A DNA stretch of 58,328 nt, taken from the NCBI GenBank assembly GCA_003024175.1, contig MDYQ01000173.1, forward strand, positions 1-58,328. Reading direction: 5' to 3'. The translations under genes and the position numbers were made by a program. Below are positions 9,405-23,200 of this stretch, piece by piece; within the stretch, counting starts at the first letter, position 1, and each line of letters starts with the position of its first letter. This stretch comes from Planoprotostelium fungivorum. Lineage: Eukaryota; Evosea; Variosea; Cavosteliida; Cavosteliaceae. The notes below the pieces were generated by a model. The model worked only from the letters and a program-made list of their open reading frames with translations, was not told the origin of the DNA and did no database searches.

Positions 9405-11606
9405 ATGCGCGAGCTCTCCTCCGTTCGTGTGATAGTAGGTACGAACATATACGAAGTATAACGACCATTAGATTTTTGAGGAAGGAAGAAGATCAGTCGT
9501 ATTTGACTCACACAGAAGCCCGAATGGAGGAGCAATGCCCACAGGGGGATTGAGTGATCTGTTTTTTGGAGCTATTCCTATGGCTGGACAGAGTACTACC
9601 AGTAAAATACACGTCCTAACAGCACCCCATCAACAGGTTCATCACATCTTCTTGACACCTTATTGAATTATCGCAGATCGTATTGTCCAAAGTGTTTGGG
9701 ATGAGATTCCAGCCAATAATTGAGAGGAATACACGTGCCTCTGCGCCCTCATCTGTAGTGAGTCATTAGTTTCGTTTGACATCGAGTTCACATTCACAGG
9801 AATCAATGCAGTTGATAAAGCGCACATTTGCAGTAGCAGTCGTTTTTCTGCAGGGGGACGATGCTCTCCGTTCTTGGTTGATGTCGCACTTCCTAATTGT
9901 TGATTACCATCTGAGATGTCTCACAGCTAAAGTCAAAAAGTATATTGACGAAATGCACGAGAAGATAAGACAAGCACCTACCCCTCTAGTGAGTGTTGTT
10001 GTTGTCGATAATTAACACCGAACAATCACAGAACATAAAGACAATTCCAAAACCCATCTTAGATCTCATGCAGCACAAGCTCACTGTCACAGCTTCTGAC
10101 AGGTGAAATTAATTCAGTATTGAGTCTAAGTTGAATAGATTCCGACATCGTGTGATGTCATTATGGAAGAGGGCAAAGAACCTAGTGCCTTATCATCTGT
10201 CTATGTTATGCTCCTCTTCTCAAAAAAAATCTATTGCCTCTTCTTTCTGCCAAGCATTGGCCAGTCTGAAAGATTACGATAGTCTGAGAAATAATTTGTG
10301 AGTCCATACTGCTATACGTGTCTCACTGAGAATAGTATATTGTCAACCGCTATTACAGCAATTTTAGGATTTCACCTCTCATGGACCATCACAATGGATG
10401 GATTTCAGGAGGTGCAATATACAGATATTCATACTCTGATATACAATAGGCAGAGCGAGAGGGCAATTCATATTCAATACTAGATGGAAAAGCGCCTATG
10501 TGTGCACAGCTCAATCTGTTATTTGGGAATCTTGGTTCACAATCATCCAGTTTGAGATCCTTTAACAGGGTTATTGTGGTTGGAAAGAAGAAGGAGGTGC
10601 AGTAGATATACATACAAAGTTGATGAGGAACAGATAGTGAATAATGTACTACGCGTGCTTTCCTATTTCATTCGTACATGTGCGGTCACATCCCAAGTTT
10701 ATTCAGGTAAGGTTGAACTATTATTTTGTCAATAATCGGAGCAGATCAAATTGATGGAGAAACACTGGACACCATAGAAAGGGAAGAATACACAAAAAAG
10801 GATAGATCTACTGGTCCAACACCTCCACAGATGGGAGATACCAAGGATGGATCTATTACCAAGCTGACCATGATTGGCATTTCTCCCAAATCTTCTGTAT
10901 CTCACATCTCAGTAAGAAATCACACCAATATTTGTAACCAAATACAGGATGGTTTGGACCTATTTCCACTAGCTGCAAGCTTGTATCACTTGCATGGAAC
11001 TGAGTACCATTTTGATTCAGTTTTGATGGGATTACCTACCTTCAATTTCCTACCACAATTATCTGACGACCTGAAAGAGCTGGTAGACGGACAACCTTTT
11101 ATTGATGGTCACCCTAGATTCAATAAGGCTTCCTGTCTTATTGTTGATATGGCTAGTTGGTATGTATTCAATTCATATAATTTTGTTAACAAGCACAGTT
11201 CCTGTGAGATCTTTCATTACCCACCAGATGATACACGGGATCTAGAAGCTAACCCATTATATATGGGGTTGACTAGACAGAGAGTCTATCCAAGTGACAT
11301 GGTGTCATCAACAATTTGCTCTGTTTTATCCTTACTGGAAGTTCAATTACCTCCACACATTGTGAGGGCGTTTAGAATATCATTATTGACGTGACTCAGT
11401 GTATTAATTACATAGAGGATCGTATGGGCGAGATCTTATCTAAGAGCATGTTTTTAGGCCATTATATACATAGACTAGATAGTCCAATCAATGAGCTTCT
11501 GATGGAACAAGTCCTTGGGGTTAACGGGAGTGATCTGCATCTCCTCGCAGCTGTCTGGTCATCTCTGAATAACACCAAGGTAATTGAGAAGAGGGATGAA
11601 CAATGA
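9405..11606 (+). CDS. folliculin-interacting protein (FNIP) homologue
   Basis: Spliced exons give the hallmarks of FNIP. The middle domain opens with GLSDLFFGAIPM, KIHVLTAPHQQ and VLSKVFGMRFQPIIER. A C-terminal domain closes with LPPHI, an NYIEDRMGEIL helix, and VLGVNGSDLHLLAAVWSS, matching the C-terminal DENN-like part of FNIP1/2. The critical C-terminal join uses a 38-nt intron (GTGAGG..TTGACGTGACTCAG). FNIP pairs with folliculin as a GAP for Rag GTPases in lysosomal nutrient signalling. The 5' end is tentative: ATG at 9405 begins a strand (VRVIIFEEGRRS after splicing) resembling the FNIP N-terminal domain, but the exon junction to about 9519 is not settled. Moderately AT-rich. Confidence 0.72.
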
Positions 11607-11835
11607 AAAGCAAGAGCTGGTGTATTGTAGAGCTTGTATCTATTTTCTGTCTTGTGCCAAATATTTGCTGCTGTGTCTTCTCTCTCTTCTCTTCTTGTCC
11701 TCCTCCTTCTCTCCTGTCTCTTTCTCGTGTCAATCACACGGGTGCTCATCTTCTCTTTCACCTTCACCTCTCCCTCTTCTTCCTTCATGTTGATCACGGG
11801 CTGCTTTTCATTTCCTCCATTACCAGAGCACAAAG

Positions 11836-12586
11836 TCAACATGAATCGTGGACGTCCTCTAGAGGACGACGATATTGCCTCGTGAACAGAGGACCAACAA
11901 TCCGCGAGACATACGTCACGATCCGCGCCTCCACCACAAAGGACAGAGGTCCAGATCGATCTCTCTCACAAACACCTGGAACAGGCAATCCAAGGACCCA
12001 CTCACCTCTGAACATCATCAGAGGAGCTATACCGCAGCCAAGAGCCATTGTGTCACCGCCTGATTTTACTACTGATCTCTGCATCAGAGAAGCAAGTACC
12101 TGCAACCACACGAGAGGTAAAGGGGTGTGAGGGGTGAGACGAATCCACTTTTATTCGCAAACCAATCTGTCTTCTTCACATCACCGTCATACGGCTCTGA
12201 TAAGGTTCGAGCCCACATCTTCACACACGTCCATTCTCTGTCCATGAGGGCTCGTATCTCATCAAAAGCCATTGGTCCACCTATCATCTCATGAGTGATT
12301 GAGAGGAATGTACTACTGACCACACGGGAAGGTACTGTGCTTCATCACACCGTGTGTGAGGCGATTATTTAGATTCTTCTGTACCTTCCGCATGAATCTT
12401 CCTATCGTGAATGTTCGGCTCATTTCAAAGCATTCAACATCCTCCTTGATCCTCTGTGCATGTCTTTGGGCCTTCTCGACGTTGAACTAGGGTGTATCAG
12501 TGTCTCATCTCACATGGAAGTTGAGAGGCCCAAAACCGTCACGGGTTAAGTCAACCTTCTCTACCCCTTGTGTGTTTTCGCGCCAT
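11836..12586 (-). CDS. unidentified protein, about 200 residues
   Basis: Three exons join in phase: a basic helical segment (FNVEKAQRHAQRIKEDVECF), a segment containing DEIRALMDREWTCVKMWART, and after a 43-nt intron (GTCTCA..TTGCAG) a glycine-rich stretch (GGDTMALGCGIAPLMMF) ending at TGA, 11836. The start is uncertain: an ATG at 12586 opens a short basic reading, but its splice to the next exon is not clean. Several cysteines are present without an obvious CxxC or CX9C pattern. No family recognised. A small soluble or mitochondrial protein is possible but unproven. Confidence 0.45.
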
Positions 12587-12898
12587 TAATGTGTATCGTT
12601 TGATCTCTTCCAAAGGGAAGAAAAGCTGTTAAGTGTATGATAGATCGATTTGTCTTGACCCCAGGATTCTATTCAAGTACCAGCGAACAGCGTCATTTGA
12701 TTATGATACAAATGACGAATAAAATTATGGCCACTTCGGTTTGAGACTAAAAGTATTGCTGGTTGGTGTTCGTGTTCGCCTGTGTGAGGTTTCTGTCAAA
12801 TTTGCAGTGTCTTGGAGAGCGTTCAGTGTGAGGTGAGTTGTAGAAATGGACAATACCCTTCTTACAAAGCAATAACACACGATACAGACAGAAAGAAC
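12587..12898. other. intergenic region between divergent genes
   Basis: Lies between the starts of the reverse-strand unknown gene and the forward membrane-protein gene. Presumably carries both promoters; no specific motif is identified. Confidence 0.35.
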
Positions 12899-14206
12899 AT
12901 GTCTCAACTCTCTGGTAATTATCCTGATCTAGTGCCTCATTTCGGTCATAATCCAGAACAATTTGAAGATCGGAAGTCTCACATAGATTCGGCCCCCGCA
13001 CCGGTCGATCCTTTATCGGCACCTTTTGGCTCTTCAGCTATCAGTCTACCAGTAACCGAAGCGAAAGCCTCCGCTCCTTATCCAGCTGCGACACCTGTTT
13101 CCCCTACAACTGCAGTACCCTCTCCTCCAACTGAGAAGGAGACAATCGTCCCCATCCAGGTTGTCAAGGATGTACCTATTCAAACAGCTGTCCCCCAAGT
13201 GGCTCGTGAAGAGAAGCAAGTCAGAGACATTCTGTACAAAGAATATGCTCACACAGAAGAGTGCATCTTCCATCCCCATATAGAGGATTTCGCTGAGTCT
13301 CTATCTCTATTCGCTGATGCATATGGTTTGGGCAAGAAGACTGGAGAGAAGGGTAAGGGAAGTTACCTACGTTAATTCATGTAATCCAGGAAGGGCGAAG
13401 GTACCCTATGGATTTGAGAAGCAAAGTTCTGGTCTGATCTCTCCTTGGGGATTCTCCCTCCTTCCCTCCACCAGTTACGTACTCAACATGAATTCAGGAA
13501 ACACCAAAGTAACGAACAACAACTCCGTTGGCACAAGGAGCAAACAAGCCAAGGTAAAGAAACAAGCATAGTGGTCAAAAGTAAACAGAAACAGGAGGAA
13601 CAGAAAGACAGAGAGGCTTGGAGAAGGAACATTGGTGAGGCATTTGTGGTTGAGAGGCTGATCTGCGTAGGAATTGCAGCAGCGATAGGAATACCCATCG
13701 TAGCTTATCTGTCAGGAAGACAAGTTAGTGTGCTCGTGTACCTCAGTGCTGTTGGGAAAAACCGAAAGGCGGCTGAACAGATTGTGAGACAATCGATGCC
13801 ATCTCCCCATTCAGCTGGAAATCCCCACCTCCGTCTGGTACAAAGAGCTCTCGATGTGAGATGAATCCTACGTCATCTCTAATTTGTGCAGGACTGGCGA
13901 GATGGCGCGAAGGCAGTACGCAGACACGAATTGATCTCTCTGAGTGGAAAAGTGAGCTTCCTCTTTGGGGCGTGTGCAGCATTGACCGGCTACCTCGCAT
14001 CCAACAATTCGGCCTCTCGCATTGGTGCTCTTACTGCCTTGGCCTCCTTATCCGTCGTCTTGTTTGAGTCCTCTCGGTTCTCTTTCCTCTCCAAGCCATC
14101 GGCTGAGAAGAAAATTGCAAGAGCCGCCCAAGCAGCAGAGGAGATCCTCTCCACAAAGGAAGCTCATGTCAACCCTAAACACTCCACAAACCCACAATAC
14201 TACTGA
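12899..14206 (+). CDS. unidentified multi-span membrane protein
   Basis: ATG at 12899 starts a proline/alanine-rich acidic N-terminal region (about 130 residues, low complexity). Two introns (GTAAGG..CCAG and GTACCC..CACCAG) lead to a charged coiled segment (KQKQEEQKDREAWRRN). Hydrophobic spans follow: ERLICVGIAAAIGIPIVAYL, then after a short intron (GTGAGATG..GTGCAG) FLFGACAALTGYLA and RIGALTALASLSVVLF, and a lysine/alanine-rich helix. TGA at 14204-14206. Three membrane spans with soluble ends. I do not recognise the family. Its stop is only 16 bp from the stop of the giant gene on the other strand. Confidence 0.6.
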
Positions 14207-14222
14207 TAAAGATCTATTCCCT

Positions 14223-17200
14223 TTAATCCAAGAGTGATTGTTGGGGAGCCTTTCCTGCAACTCTCCTTTGCTCTGGTCGAGCATCAACTGTCTTTTTAAT
14301 ATCCGTTGCAACGGACACTGGGGCGACACCAGCGGGCTTGCTGGGTATTGGAGGTGGCGCTTTAGCTGTTATCTTCAGTCATTTGGTCACATATGGCCAC
14401 TCACCATCCGCCTTGATAGAAGGATTGTTATTTCCCAACATCGTGAAGGAGGAAGAAGAGAGATTTCCACCTCCAAAATCATCTTGTTGTTGCGTGAGTT
14501 TGAAGCAATTGCCAGCAATGAATTGAACGACTTGTGGCTCGTAAAATTCTCCTTGTGGGGGATCCATGGTATCCGAAACAGCCATCAACTGAAACAATGA
14601 GTCGATCATCATTCAATAAAACTCACGCCAAGAGCTCTATGAGAAGTTGACAGAGTTGTGATCCAAAGGCTTCCCTTCTTCCCTCCTAGTCCGGAAGAAT
14701 CCCACACCCTCACGGGCTTAGATTTGGATACGGTAACGAAGCCGCGATTGACGGTGCGAACAGAGTCAAGAGGAGGTTCGTCTGGTGTGGTTGTCGCGAC
14801 AACACCCATGGCCACAAAATCAGTGGAGGGGGGTATGGGCTTCCAGATGTAGATTCCATTCTTTCCACTAACGTGGCTCCACTGCAACGGTCAACTGATA
14901 TTCAGTCCAGTAGTTCACCTGTAGTTTGAATGCAACAGGGTATGGCATCAGGTAGTTGACGTGGGCTTCATCCAGATTCGAACTTCTGGACAAAAGGCCA
15001 ACATGGAGGTCGGTCAGTTCGAGAGTACATGCCTTCAGCGAGCTTGGGGGTTTTGTGCTCTTGTTTCCATATCCAGCTACCGCATAATGGCCTAAGCAGA
15101 CTCTGTACTTGTTCCTCTTGATCAACGTGTTTTGCGTTCCCACTGTTGTCCATATCGACATCTCTTGTCTGCTTCCTGTTCCTTCGCTGCACCATATCAT
15201 CTTGTAGTGGCTGACTGGCTTCACTTTGACCTGCAAGAGTCATTCTCGGCCTCCAATCTCTCTCACCTGTATCTCCTTGAGTGACTCTTGGGAGATCTCC
15301 TCCTTTCGCTCCAATCTCTCTTGCTCCTTGTTGACGTATAACTCGGGAATAGCTCTAGGTTGTACGACCACAGACTTGAATTCGTTCTCCTTCTCTAGAC
15401 TGGATATCGATGGGGGTCCGTTCGTGGCTCCTGAAGGAGAGACGGGCAGGAAGTCAGAGCCGTAATTATCGTTCAGCGTCAACACCGCCTCAAAGTCTCC
15501 GTAGCGGATCCTTCCGTCCTTCTGCTTGTCAATGTACTTGACCAGTCGGTAGATGTCGTCTCTCTCCATCTCAATTCCCAACCACGTTAGTCCTCCGTAA
15601 AATTCAGAGCAACTGATCAACTTAGTGTCTCAACTATGACAATGCCCACCTCAGCAAGCCATCACGATTGTAATCGAATGCTCTGAAAGCATCCAACAAC
15701 TTCATACCCTTCCTGGCAATGCGAGTTCTGATGGCTGTAATCATAGAGTGGAATTCCAGCCACTGGTATTCGTCCAGGGTAGTCAATACGGGCTCCACCA
15801 GAGTCTCCTTCCAGTCCCTCTGTACTCTTCTTCGACAAGATCTGACCTATTCACTGTCAGGAAGAGTTCATGGAAAGTACGCACCTCGTTGAAGAAGGTC
15901 TGTCTCTGCTCGGGAGTGTTGAAGTGTAGGCAACGGAGGAGCGTGGAAACATCCTTCTTGGCGTAGTAGAGGTCCGAGTTGATGAATCGGAACACTTGCT
16001 CTGCGGTGGCTCTCTGAAGAGGAGGGGGTGTGGTCAACCCCTCGGAGGCATCGAGGGTGGCATATCCCAGCATGTGGAGTCCAATCTCCAAGGAGCTTCC
16101 CTCCACACAGGACAGTCCCGCCAACTTCCTGGCGTGGAGTATCCCTCGGATGCTCTCGGCTTCGTCCAGGGACACAGCGACATAGTATCTATTGGAGTGC
16201 ATCTGGTTGTACGTCTCAAACATCATCATCTCCTTGATGTTCTCGATGCTGACCAATCCATCGTGGTTGCTGTCCACCTGCTCGGGTCATTTTCCATGGA
16301 TCAAGTCAGCTCACCTGATTGAACAATTCAGCGAGCTGCTTATCTGTCTCGAGGGGTACATCCATAGTGTTGAGTAGTTCTCTGAACTCGGAGATGTCGA
16401 GAGAGCCAGAGTTGGAGGCATTGACCATCTCGAAAGCCTTCTGTATGGACTGCACGATGGCGGGTGTCATGTTGTACATTCCTTCCATCTCTGGGGGTGT
16501 GGCCATTTGGACCTTTTCTCTCTGAGGCACCCACTCGAGCAACATGACGACGTTCTTCAGCCTTCGGTGTGAGGTGACACACCACACTCGGTGGAACAAG
16601 TTCTCCGACATCATGAGATAGGATGGGAACTTGATGGGCTTTCCTCCGTTGTTGAAGACCACATCCTTGTAGATGTAGAAGCTCGAGCAGATGTAGAATG
16701 GTTTCACTCCCGAGATTCCCTTCGCTAAGCTGTCGAACGCCCACGGGACGTGCTCTTGCTTCTTCGTGTTGTACTTCTTCGGTGCTGGAAGTTCATCCTC
16801 TTGCATTTGTTCCACCTGATCCCTTCAGTCTTCTCCCTCCCTCCCCTCACCTCTTGTTCCTTCTCCTGCTCCTGCTCTTGCTCCTGCTCCTGTTCTTGCT
16901 CTTGCTCTTGCAGTTGCTCTGATTCAAACGATTTGCTCTGCTCTGGATCGATCTCATCCAGGTCATCCACTGCTCCTGCCGCTTGTTGCTTTTGGTCTGC
17001 AAATGAGGCCAGATTGAGGATGTGCTTCACCATGGCCTGATCCCTCTCTGTCATGATGAACCCTTGGTACTGACGAACGATGCTCTGTAACTTGGTGATG
17101 AATCTCGTCTTCCTGGGCACAGAATTCTCCACTGCATAGTCAATTCCCTCACGGAACAGATTCAGAGACTTCAGTAGAGCCTCCGGTGTATCCTTCATTC

Positions 17201-20200
17201 CATAGATCTGCTTCGTTCAGCCTCGAAGGAAGGTAGATCGTCTCACCTTATATCCTGTGAGTAGGGTGAGGAAGCTGTTCTTTCTGAAGATATTGTAGAC
17301 GCTCTGCTCGCACAGCATATTGAACTGAATGGATTCGGATCTCATCGAGTTGGTGGTCAGCCAGGCTGTGACCTGCGACAGAGTCTCTTTGGTCACCGAC
17401 ACAACAGCCGCTTGTGAGGTTCTGAGTGCAGTGGTGTTGTTTGTGTCAGCCACCACAGTGTATCCGGTGCTCTGATGGATGAGCTGCCGTACCTCTGGTG
17501 TCAACAGCAGTTGAATGGTCTGCCCTTTACCGATACCACGCATGCGGAAGGCACCTTGAGCGTAATCTCTGAAGGTCATATCCTTTCCTAAGGTGAGGAC
17601 AGCTCGAGCATTGAGAGTGTGTTGGATGTCCATTCCTGTGGTATGGACTTGATCGTAAAAGGCGAATCGTCTGGTCTTGTTGATGTCACACTGAGCCAGT
17701 GGCCACACACGCAGTCCATCTCGTACGAGAATAACCTTTCTGTCCTGTTCGTCCAAGAAGACGACACCGTCGATGTCCTTGAGACCCTTCTGGAGGAGGT
17801 ACAGGGCCACCTGGTAGTTGGACAGTCCGGTGATGAGGGCACCGGCATCGATGAGAGCGTGGTAGGGAGGATCAGCGGTGGCGATCTCATCGAGGATGGT
17901 CTCGGGGGTCCACCCCTCCTTGACGATGGTGGCTGCCACGATGTCGGGGGAGGTGAGGAAGCTGATCATCTTTCCATCGGAGCCCACTTCGTAGTGACAC
18001 TTTCCTAGCTCCAAGGGAAGGAGCTCTGAGGGTGTTCCTGAGAATCCGATACGTCGGGGGAAGAGCATCTCAGATCCTAGCTCTTGACCACAGGCGGAGA
18101 TCTTCATGCTCTGATGCCTCATGACAATGGGGAAGATGAATGTGTTCAAAAAGTAGCGAATCGTGAAGGGGTTCCTGTGCAGCAGATCGTATACGATGCT
18201 AAACTGTTCCTCGTCGTTGAAGTCGATCAAGTGAAGGGCCCAGATCTCGATCTGCAGGGTCAGAGGTGAAGGCTAAACGAAACATACCTCCGTGCTAATG
18301 GATGAGACAGGTGCCGTAGGTGCAGCCTCGGAGGCAGCAGCGCTGTTCGTGTCCAGATCGTTCAGATCGAGCAGATTCAACAGATCCAACTGAGCCGAAG
18401 CCACTGTCTTCCTCTCCGCCGATTCAGCTTGCATCATCTTCTTTCTGTGTTGTTCCATCTGTCTCTGTCTCCTCTCCTCTCTCAACCAACCTCTGACTCT
18501 TCCTCCTGAACTGTGCACCCATTCCGCAAATCTTCTTGCTGCTGGTCTCTTGTGGTATGGTCCATCTTCATCCCACAAGTCCTGTTGGACCTTGTTCATC
18601 AACTTCAAAAAGTCGGTGCGGCGGAGTCCCTGAGATGTCGTTACAAGGTGCCACGTGTGTAGAAGAGATGTTGTCATACAAGAGATGAAAGATAGGTACC
18701 TCATATCGGAAGGCCAATACGGTGAGAGAGATGACAATGTCAGGGTGAGCAAACTCTGAACGTTGGCTGGGCACATCCTTTCCTACGAAAGGAATGGCTG
18801 TCATCGTACGTGATTGTGGCATCTTTGGATCGTTCTGTATGCCAGTCAGTCCGTCATGCAGAATGGATCAATGATAAAGAGGTAGATGTATAGTCAATGA
18901 TGAATAGGTAGATATATAGTCAATGATAAAGAGGTAGATGTATAGTCAATAGTGAAGAGGTAGGTGTATACTCAATGATGAAGAGGTAGGTGTATACTCA
19001 ATGATGAAGAGGTAGATAGATAGTCAATAGTGAAGAGGTAGGTGTATAGTCAATGATGGAGGGAGGATGGGATACCTTGTAGGCAGATTCGATCTCATTG
19101 GGAGAGAGAAGACCAAAGGATACACGGTTGATCTTCCCCAAGACGAAGGGGAAGATGGAGTGGAGGAGATCATGGGCCAAGTTGAGTAGCTTCATGAATT
19201 CGTCATCGAGGTAGTCAGGGTCGATGCCCAGAGTCGCTGTTACTCGATCCTTCGCTGAGCCTCCTGCCAAGTGAGGGGTAGTGAGGTACTGGTACGTCTG
19301 CTCATCCTTCAAACCAGTCTTCTTGAGGAGCGACAGCCAAATGACTGTGTACTGAGCCAAGAGGGGCATCACTCTCTCGTGATAGAATCTGCGATCCAAC
19401 AGCACCATGTGAGGCACCAATTGCACTCGATGGCTCGCTGCTCCTTGCTCTATGGCAGCCTTCAACTTTTGGATCATGATCTCTACATCTCTGCTGTCTC
19501 CCAGTGCTTGCAGGGGGAATCTCTGTGTTCCAGATGCTTTCTGAGGTATGCCTGCTATAGAATCTGCACCCGCTGCCATCTTGGGGCTGATGGGTGTATT
19601 CAGGACTCCCGCGGTGCTCTCGGGTGTGGCATGCAGGATGACATCCATGAGAATGAAAGGAAGCTCCCATCGGAGACCTGTCTCGGTGAGTTGAGTATCT
19701 CCCCCTCCTCACCTTTGGCCAGTTTGTTTTGACTCATGTCCAGGGGCTCCTTTCTGCCGATAGGATAGTTGAGCTCACTCTTCAGGGGGTGCAAGATGAG
19801 ATCCACTTCATCCATGAACAGACAGCCTGCGTTGAATAATTGCAGCACTTGCATGCAGATGTCTGCCTGGTTCCTAAGAGAAGCCACAGAGGAGGTCGTG
19901 GTGGTTGTCTTGGGTAGAGCTGAGGGATCGGTGGAGAGCTTGTCGATGATATGGATCAATTCCACAAACTTCAACATGAAAGCCTTGATCGATGTTGGGT
20001 TCGTCACCACAATCGCCTTGCTGTTTCTGGCTGTCACCAATTTGCGATACAAGCTCTCTGTCACAACCTGTTGTGGATCAATACGTCTCCATCGATGTTG
20101 GTGTTGTGATGGCTCAGTCAGCCCGATGGAAACTGAAGTTGTGATGAATGAGAACTGACCTGGAAACGATCGAAACCAAAAGTGAATACAGCCTTTCTGA

Positions 20201-23200
20201 TGATGGGAGAGGAGAACCTCTCATACATGATGGATCGTGAGAACTCCAAGAGCGAATTGGGCACAGCCTGGACGATGAGACTCTTTCCATCGGCCAGCAT
20301 GAGGGCTAACAGAGGAGCCACCACTGTCGTCTTTCCTGATCCCATAATCAACTGGGACACCGCTGCTCCCTTCAGATTGGGATCTGCCGTTGGGTTCTCT
20401 ACTTTAGCAACCAGTTGCTCTACGAGGCTGACCTGTTGATGGTCAGAATGTGTGGAAAGACAAAGAGTCACCTGTGATTCACGCAGCATGAGATTGTGAA
20501 TGAACTCGAAGACGAGGAATCTGGGATCGTATCTGCACACAGGATTGTCATTGGAGCTACCAGGGACGACCTGCATGTAAACTCTCTTGGTTGCCAGATT
20601 CGTTGCCACCACATCACACTTGAGCTCGATCTCATGGACGATGACATCCCTCTTCTGAGATGATCGCAATGCTTTCAGTAGTTGCAGGAGGTCACGCGTG
20701 TCGTTGATACATCTTCCCAGATGTCCCACTCGAATGGCATGAAGGAGTGCATCCACTGTCAGGTTCACAACCTGCATCGGTCATTCTCTCACACGATCTA
20801 CAGATGTATTGAAAGTGACACGCACCTGCTTGACTTCACTGTCTGACAAGAAGGGATTCCACATCTTGAGGTCTTTTTCACCATCGGAGGAGAGGAGAGC
20901 AGCGACCATGAACTCGAACCAGATCTTAGGCTCCTTCTGTGACACTCTCTGCAGGACGAAACTCAGGCGACTCAGAAGAGCCCCCTCATCCATTCCCGTG
21001 TTGGGGTTCTTTGTGGAGATTCCAGGAACAAAGTTGGCTGCCTTGACGACGTTCTCGATGGCGATACTGATGTACTTCAAGTCTTGTTGGTGCGCCGCTG
21101 ACATGTTCGAGATCAAGGTCTCCACTAGAGCGATCGCCTTGGTCAGTGAATCGCTGTTGGGGCTGTTCACATAGCTGATGATTTCGTTCTTGGAGAACAG
21201 CTTCAGCTTTGAGGATGCACCCTTGTTCTCTTTCTCTGCATAGGCCGCAGAGTCCTTCTGCAATCGTTCCACCATAGACTTGGACACGTGGGTGCGAACG
21301 TGGGCCGCCACATCGAATGGCAGCGTAGCATCCACTTCTCCCAATCCTTGCTGCTGTCTATTCTGCATGGACACATAGTTCTGTATCGTCAACGGTGACA
21401 GTGGCCACGTTGCAAAGGCTCGCACGTCGCTCTGTCTCTCTTCAGTCATCCAACTTCTATGTTCTTGTTTCTTCTATTCACATCTTGTCTATCTCATATC
21501 TTATATTTTCACCTTTGATGTTCCTATGGTGACACCTCCTATGGTAAAGGAGATACTCTCTCTCAATTCTCTCTGCTTGCAAGAATAGTTGGAGACTCTA
21601 GGGACAGCCAGATACCTTGCAAAGCTGTCATACGTGACTTCAGTATTCAATGTGGCGTTGTTGGGTGGTGTGAAGGCCTTTCCAGAATATGGCCACTGCA
21701 TCTCTTTCTCCAATTTCATCAACCAGGGTTGTACCTGTGGAAGGTCAGAGATGGAACCAAGCATTACATACCTGTTTGATCAATCGAGAGAAGATGTTGT
21801 CGAGCCCCTTGAAGAACATGTTCATCACTCCTTTGTTCGCTTGCACCTTAGGAACACTAAAGTTACGGGCTATGGCAGGGTTCAAGGCCAGGATACGTAA
21901 TATACTGAGCAGTAGTCCTTGTTCTTGGTGTTCTTTCGGGGGTAAGAACCTCAGCAGCATGGAACCCAAGAGATGGGGATCATCACTGGGAAGGATCTTG
22001 ACGGGGAGAGAATTGGTGAGCAGCTCATAGAAGAACAAGAAACCTGAGGTGGTCAGAAGGGGATGGAAAGGAGAGCCTACCCAGTTCATCCTTGCCACCA
22101 CTGAGATTGAGACCATTGTCCAGCCACTTGTTGACGGCATTCATCGTCTGAGTGCCAACCAACTCCAGAGGTCTCTTGTAGGTAACCGCTGTAAACTTGG
22201 AGAAGAAAGAGTCCGAGGCGAGTGAGAGCGCACTCTTGTCGGTGACGTTATCGAACTCATCCTTGATGATGAATCGGGGAGGGTAGGCCACTGGCATAGT
22301 CTTCTGCTTGTGAGAGAAGGCATCTACAAAGTTGAGTCGATTGGTGATCCTGTGGTCCCTCTCTGAGATGGGGATCTGCTGCAGGAGATACTGCTCCTCC
22401 TGAGAGGATAATCTGCACACAGCGGCCACGTGGTTCAACTTGTTGTAGTATCCACTCAGCTCTTGTCCCAGATCCCAAGAGATGGGATAGCCTGATATCG
22501 ATGCCACGTAGAACAGCTTCAGTCGAAGTGCATATGCATTCGGGTGTTGGTCATCCCGTTGATCTTGTATGAACACCCAGAAGTAGGATGCATCACCCGA
22601 TGTGGTCACCACCTGTTGTTCGTCAGATGGATCTCCTTCTCTCCCTCACATCAGAGATGCAAGACTCGGCCAATTGGAAGGCCTCAGAGTATTGCTTGTG
22701 GATCATACGCATAAGGAGAAGATAGACAGCCGACTCGATGGTGGGTGTGCACAAGAACGTCTTGGACAGATGTATTGGGTAGCTGTAATGGCTCACAGCA
22801 GCTGTACCACTCTTGGTGCTGATGGATATCTGATTTGTCGTCAGTTCTCGTGATGGATTGGGATGAATAGATGAGAGAGACAATAGATGACCTGAGGGCG
22901 ATTGAAGAGCAGTTGGGAGGGTCTCTCCACTCCGTTGACATCTTTGAATGGAACGAGAATGGGACCCAGAGCGGGCATGACGATGGCTAACTCGGCATCG
23001 GCATTCTCTAAGACCACAGCGTGGGGTAATCCATTGAGGAAGCCATTGACAGACTCTGATCTCACGTTGCTGATAAACATTCCCACGTATTCCGAACTGT
23101 AGAAGCGTATGCTATTTGTAGCTGTGTCCATTTTCGAGTAGAAGCTCAATTGGAGACGTGGCAACTCTACGCTGCTGATCATCACCTTCCATCATGTCAA

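Noticed and set aside
11603-12130. Forward ORF of 175 codons starting near the FNIP stop
   Set aside because: Low-complexity Ser/Leu/Phe content mirrors an Arg/Glu-rich stretch on the other strand, it overlaps spliced reverse-strand exons, and shows no domain.
18872-19055. CRISPR-like array
   Set aside because: Units are contiguous without unique spacers, inside a eukaryotic intron: a minisatellite.
19271-19732. Forward ORF of 153 codons inside the giant gene
   Set aside because: The reverse strand has longer, domain-bearing exons with splice sites here; no support for a nested forward gene.
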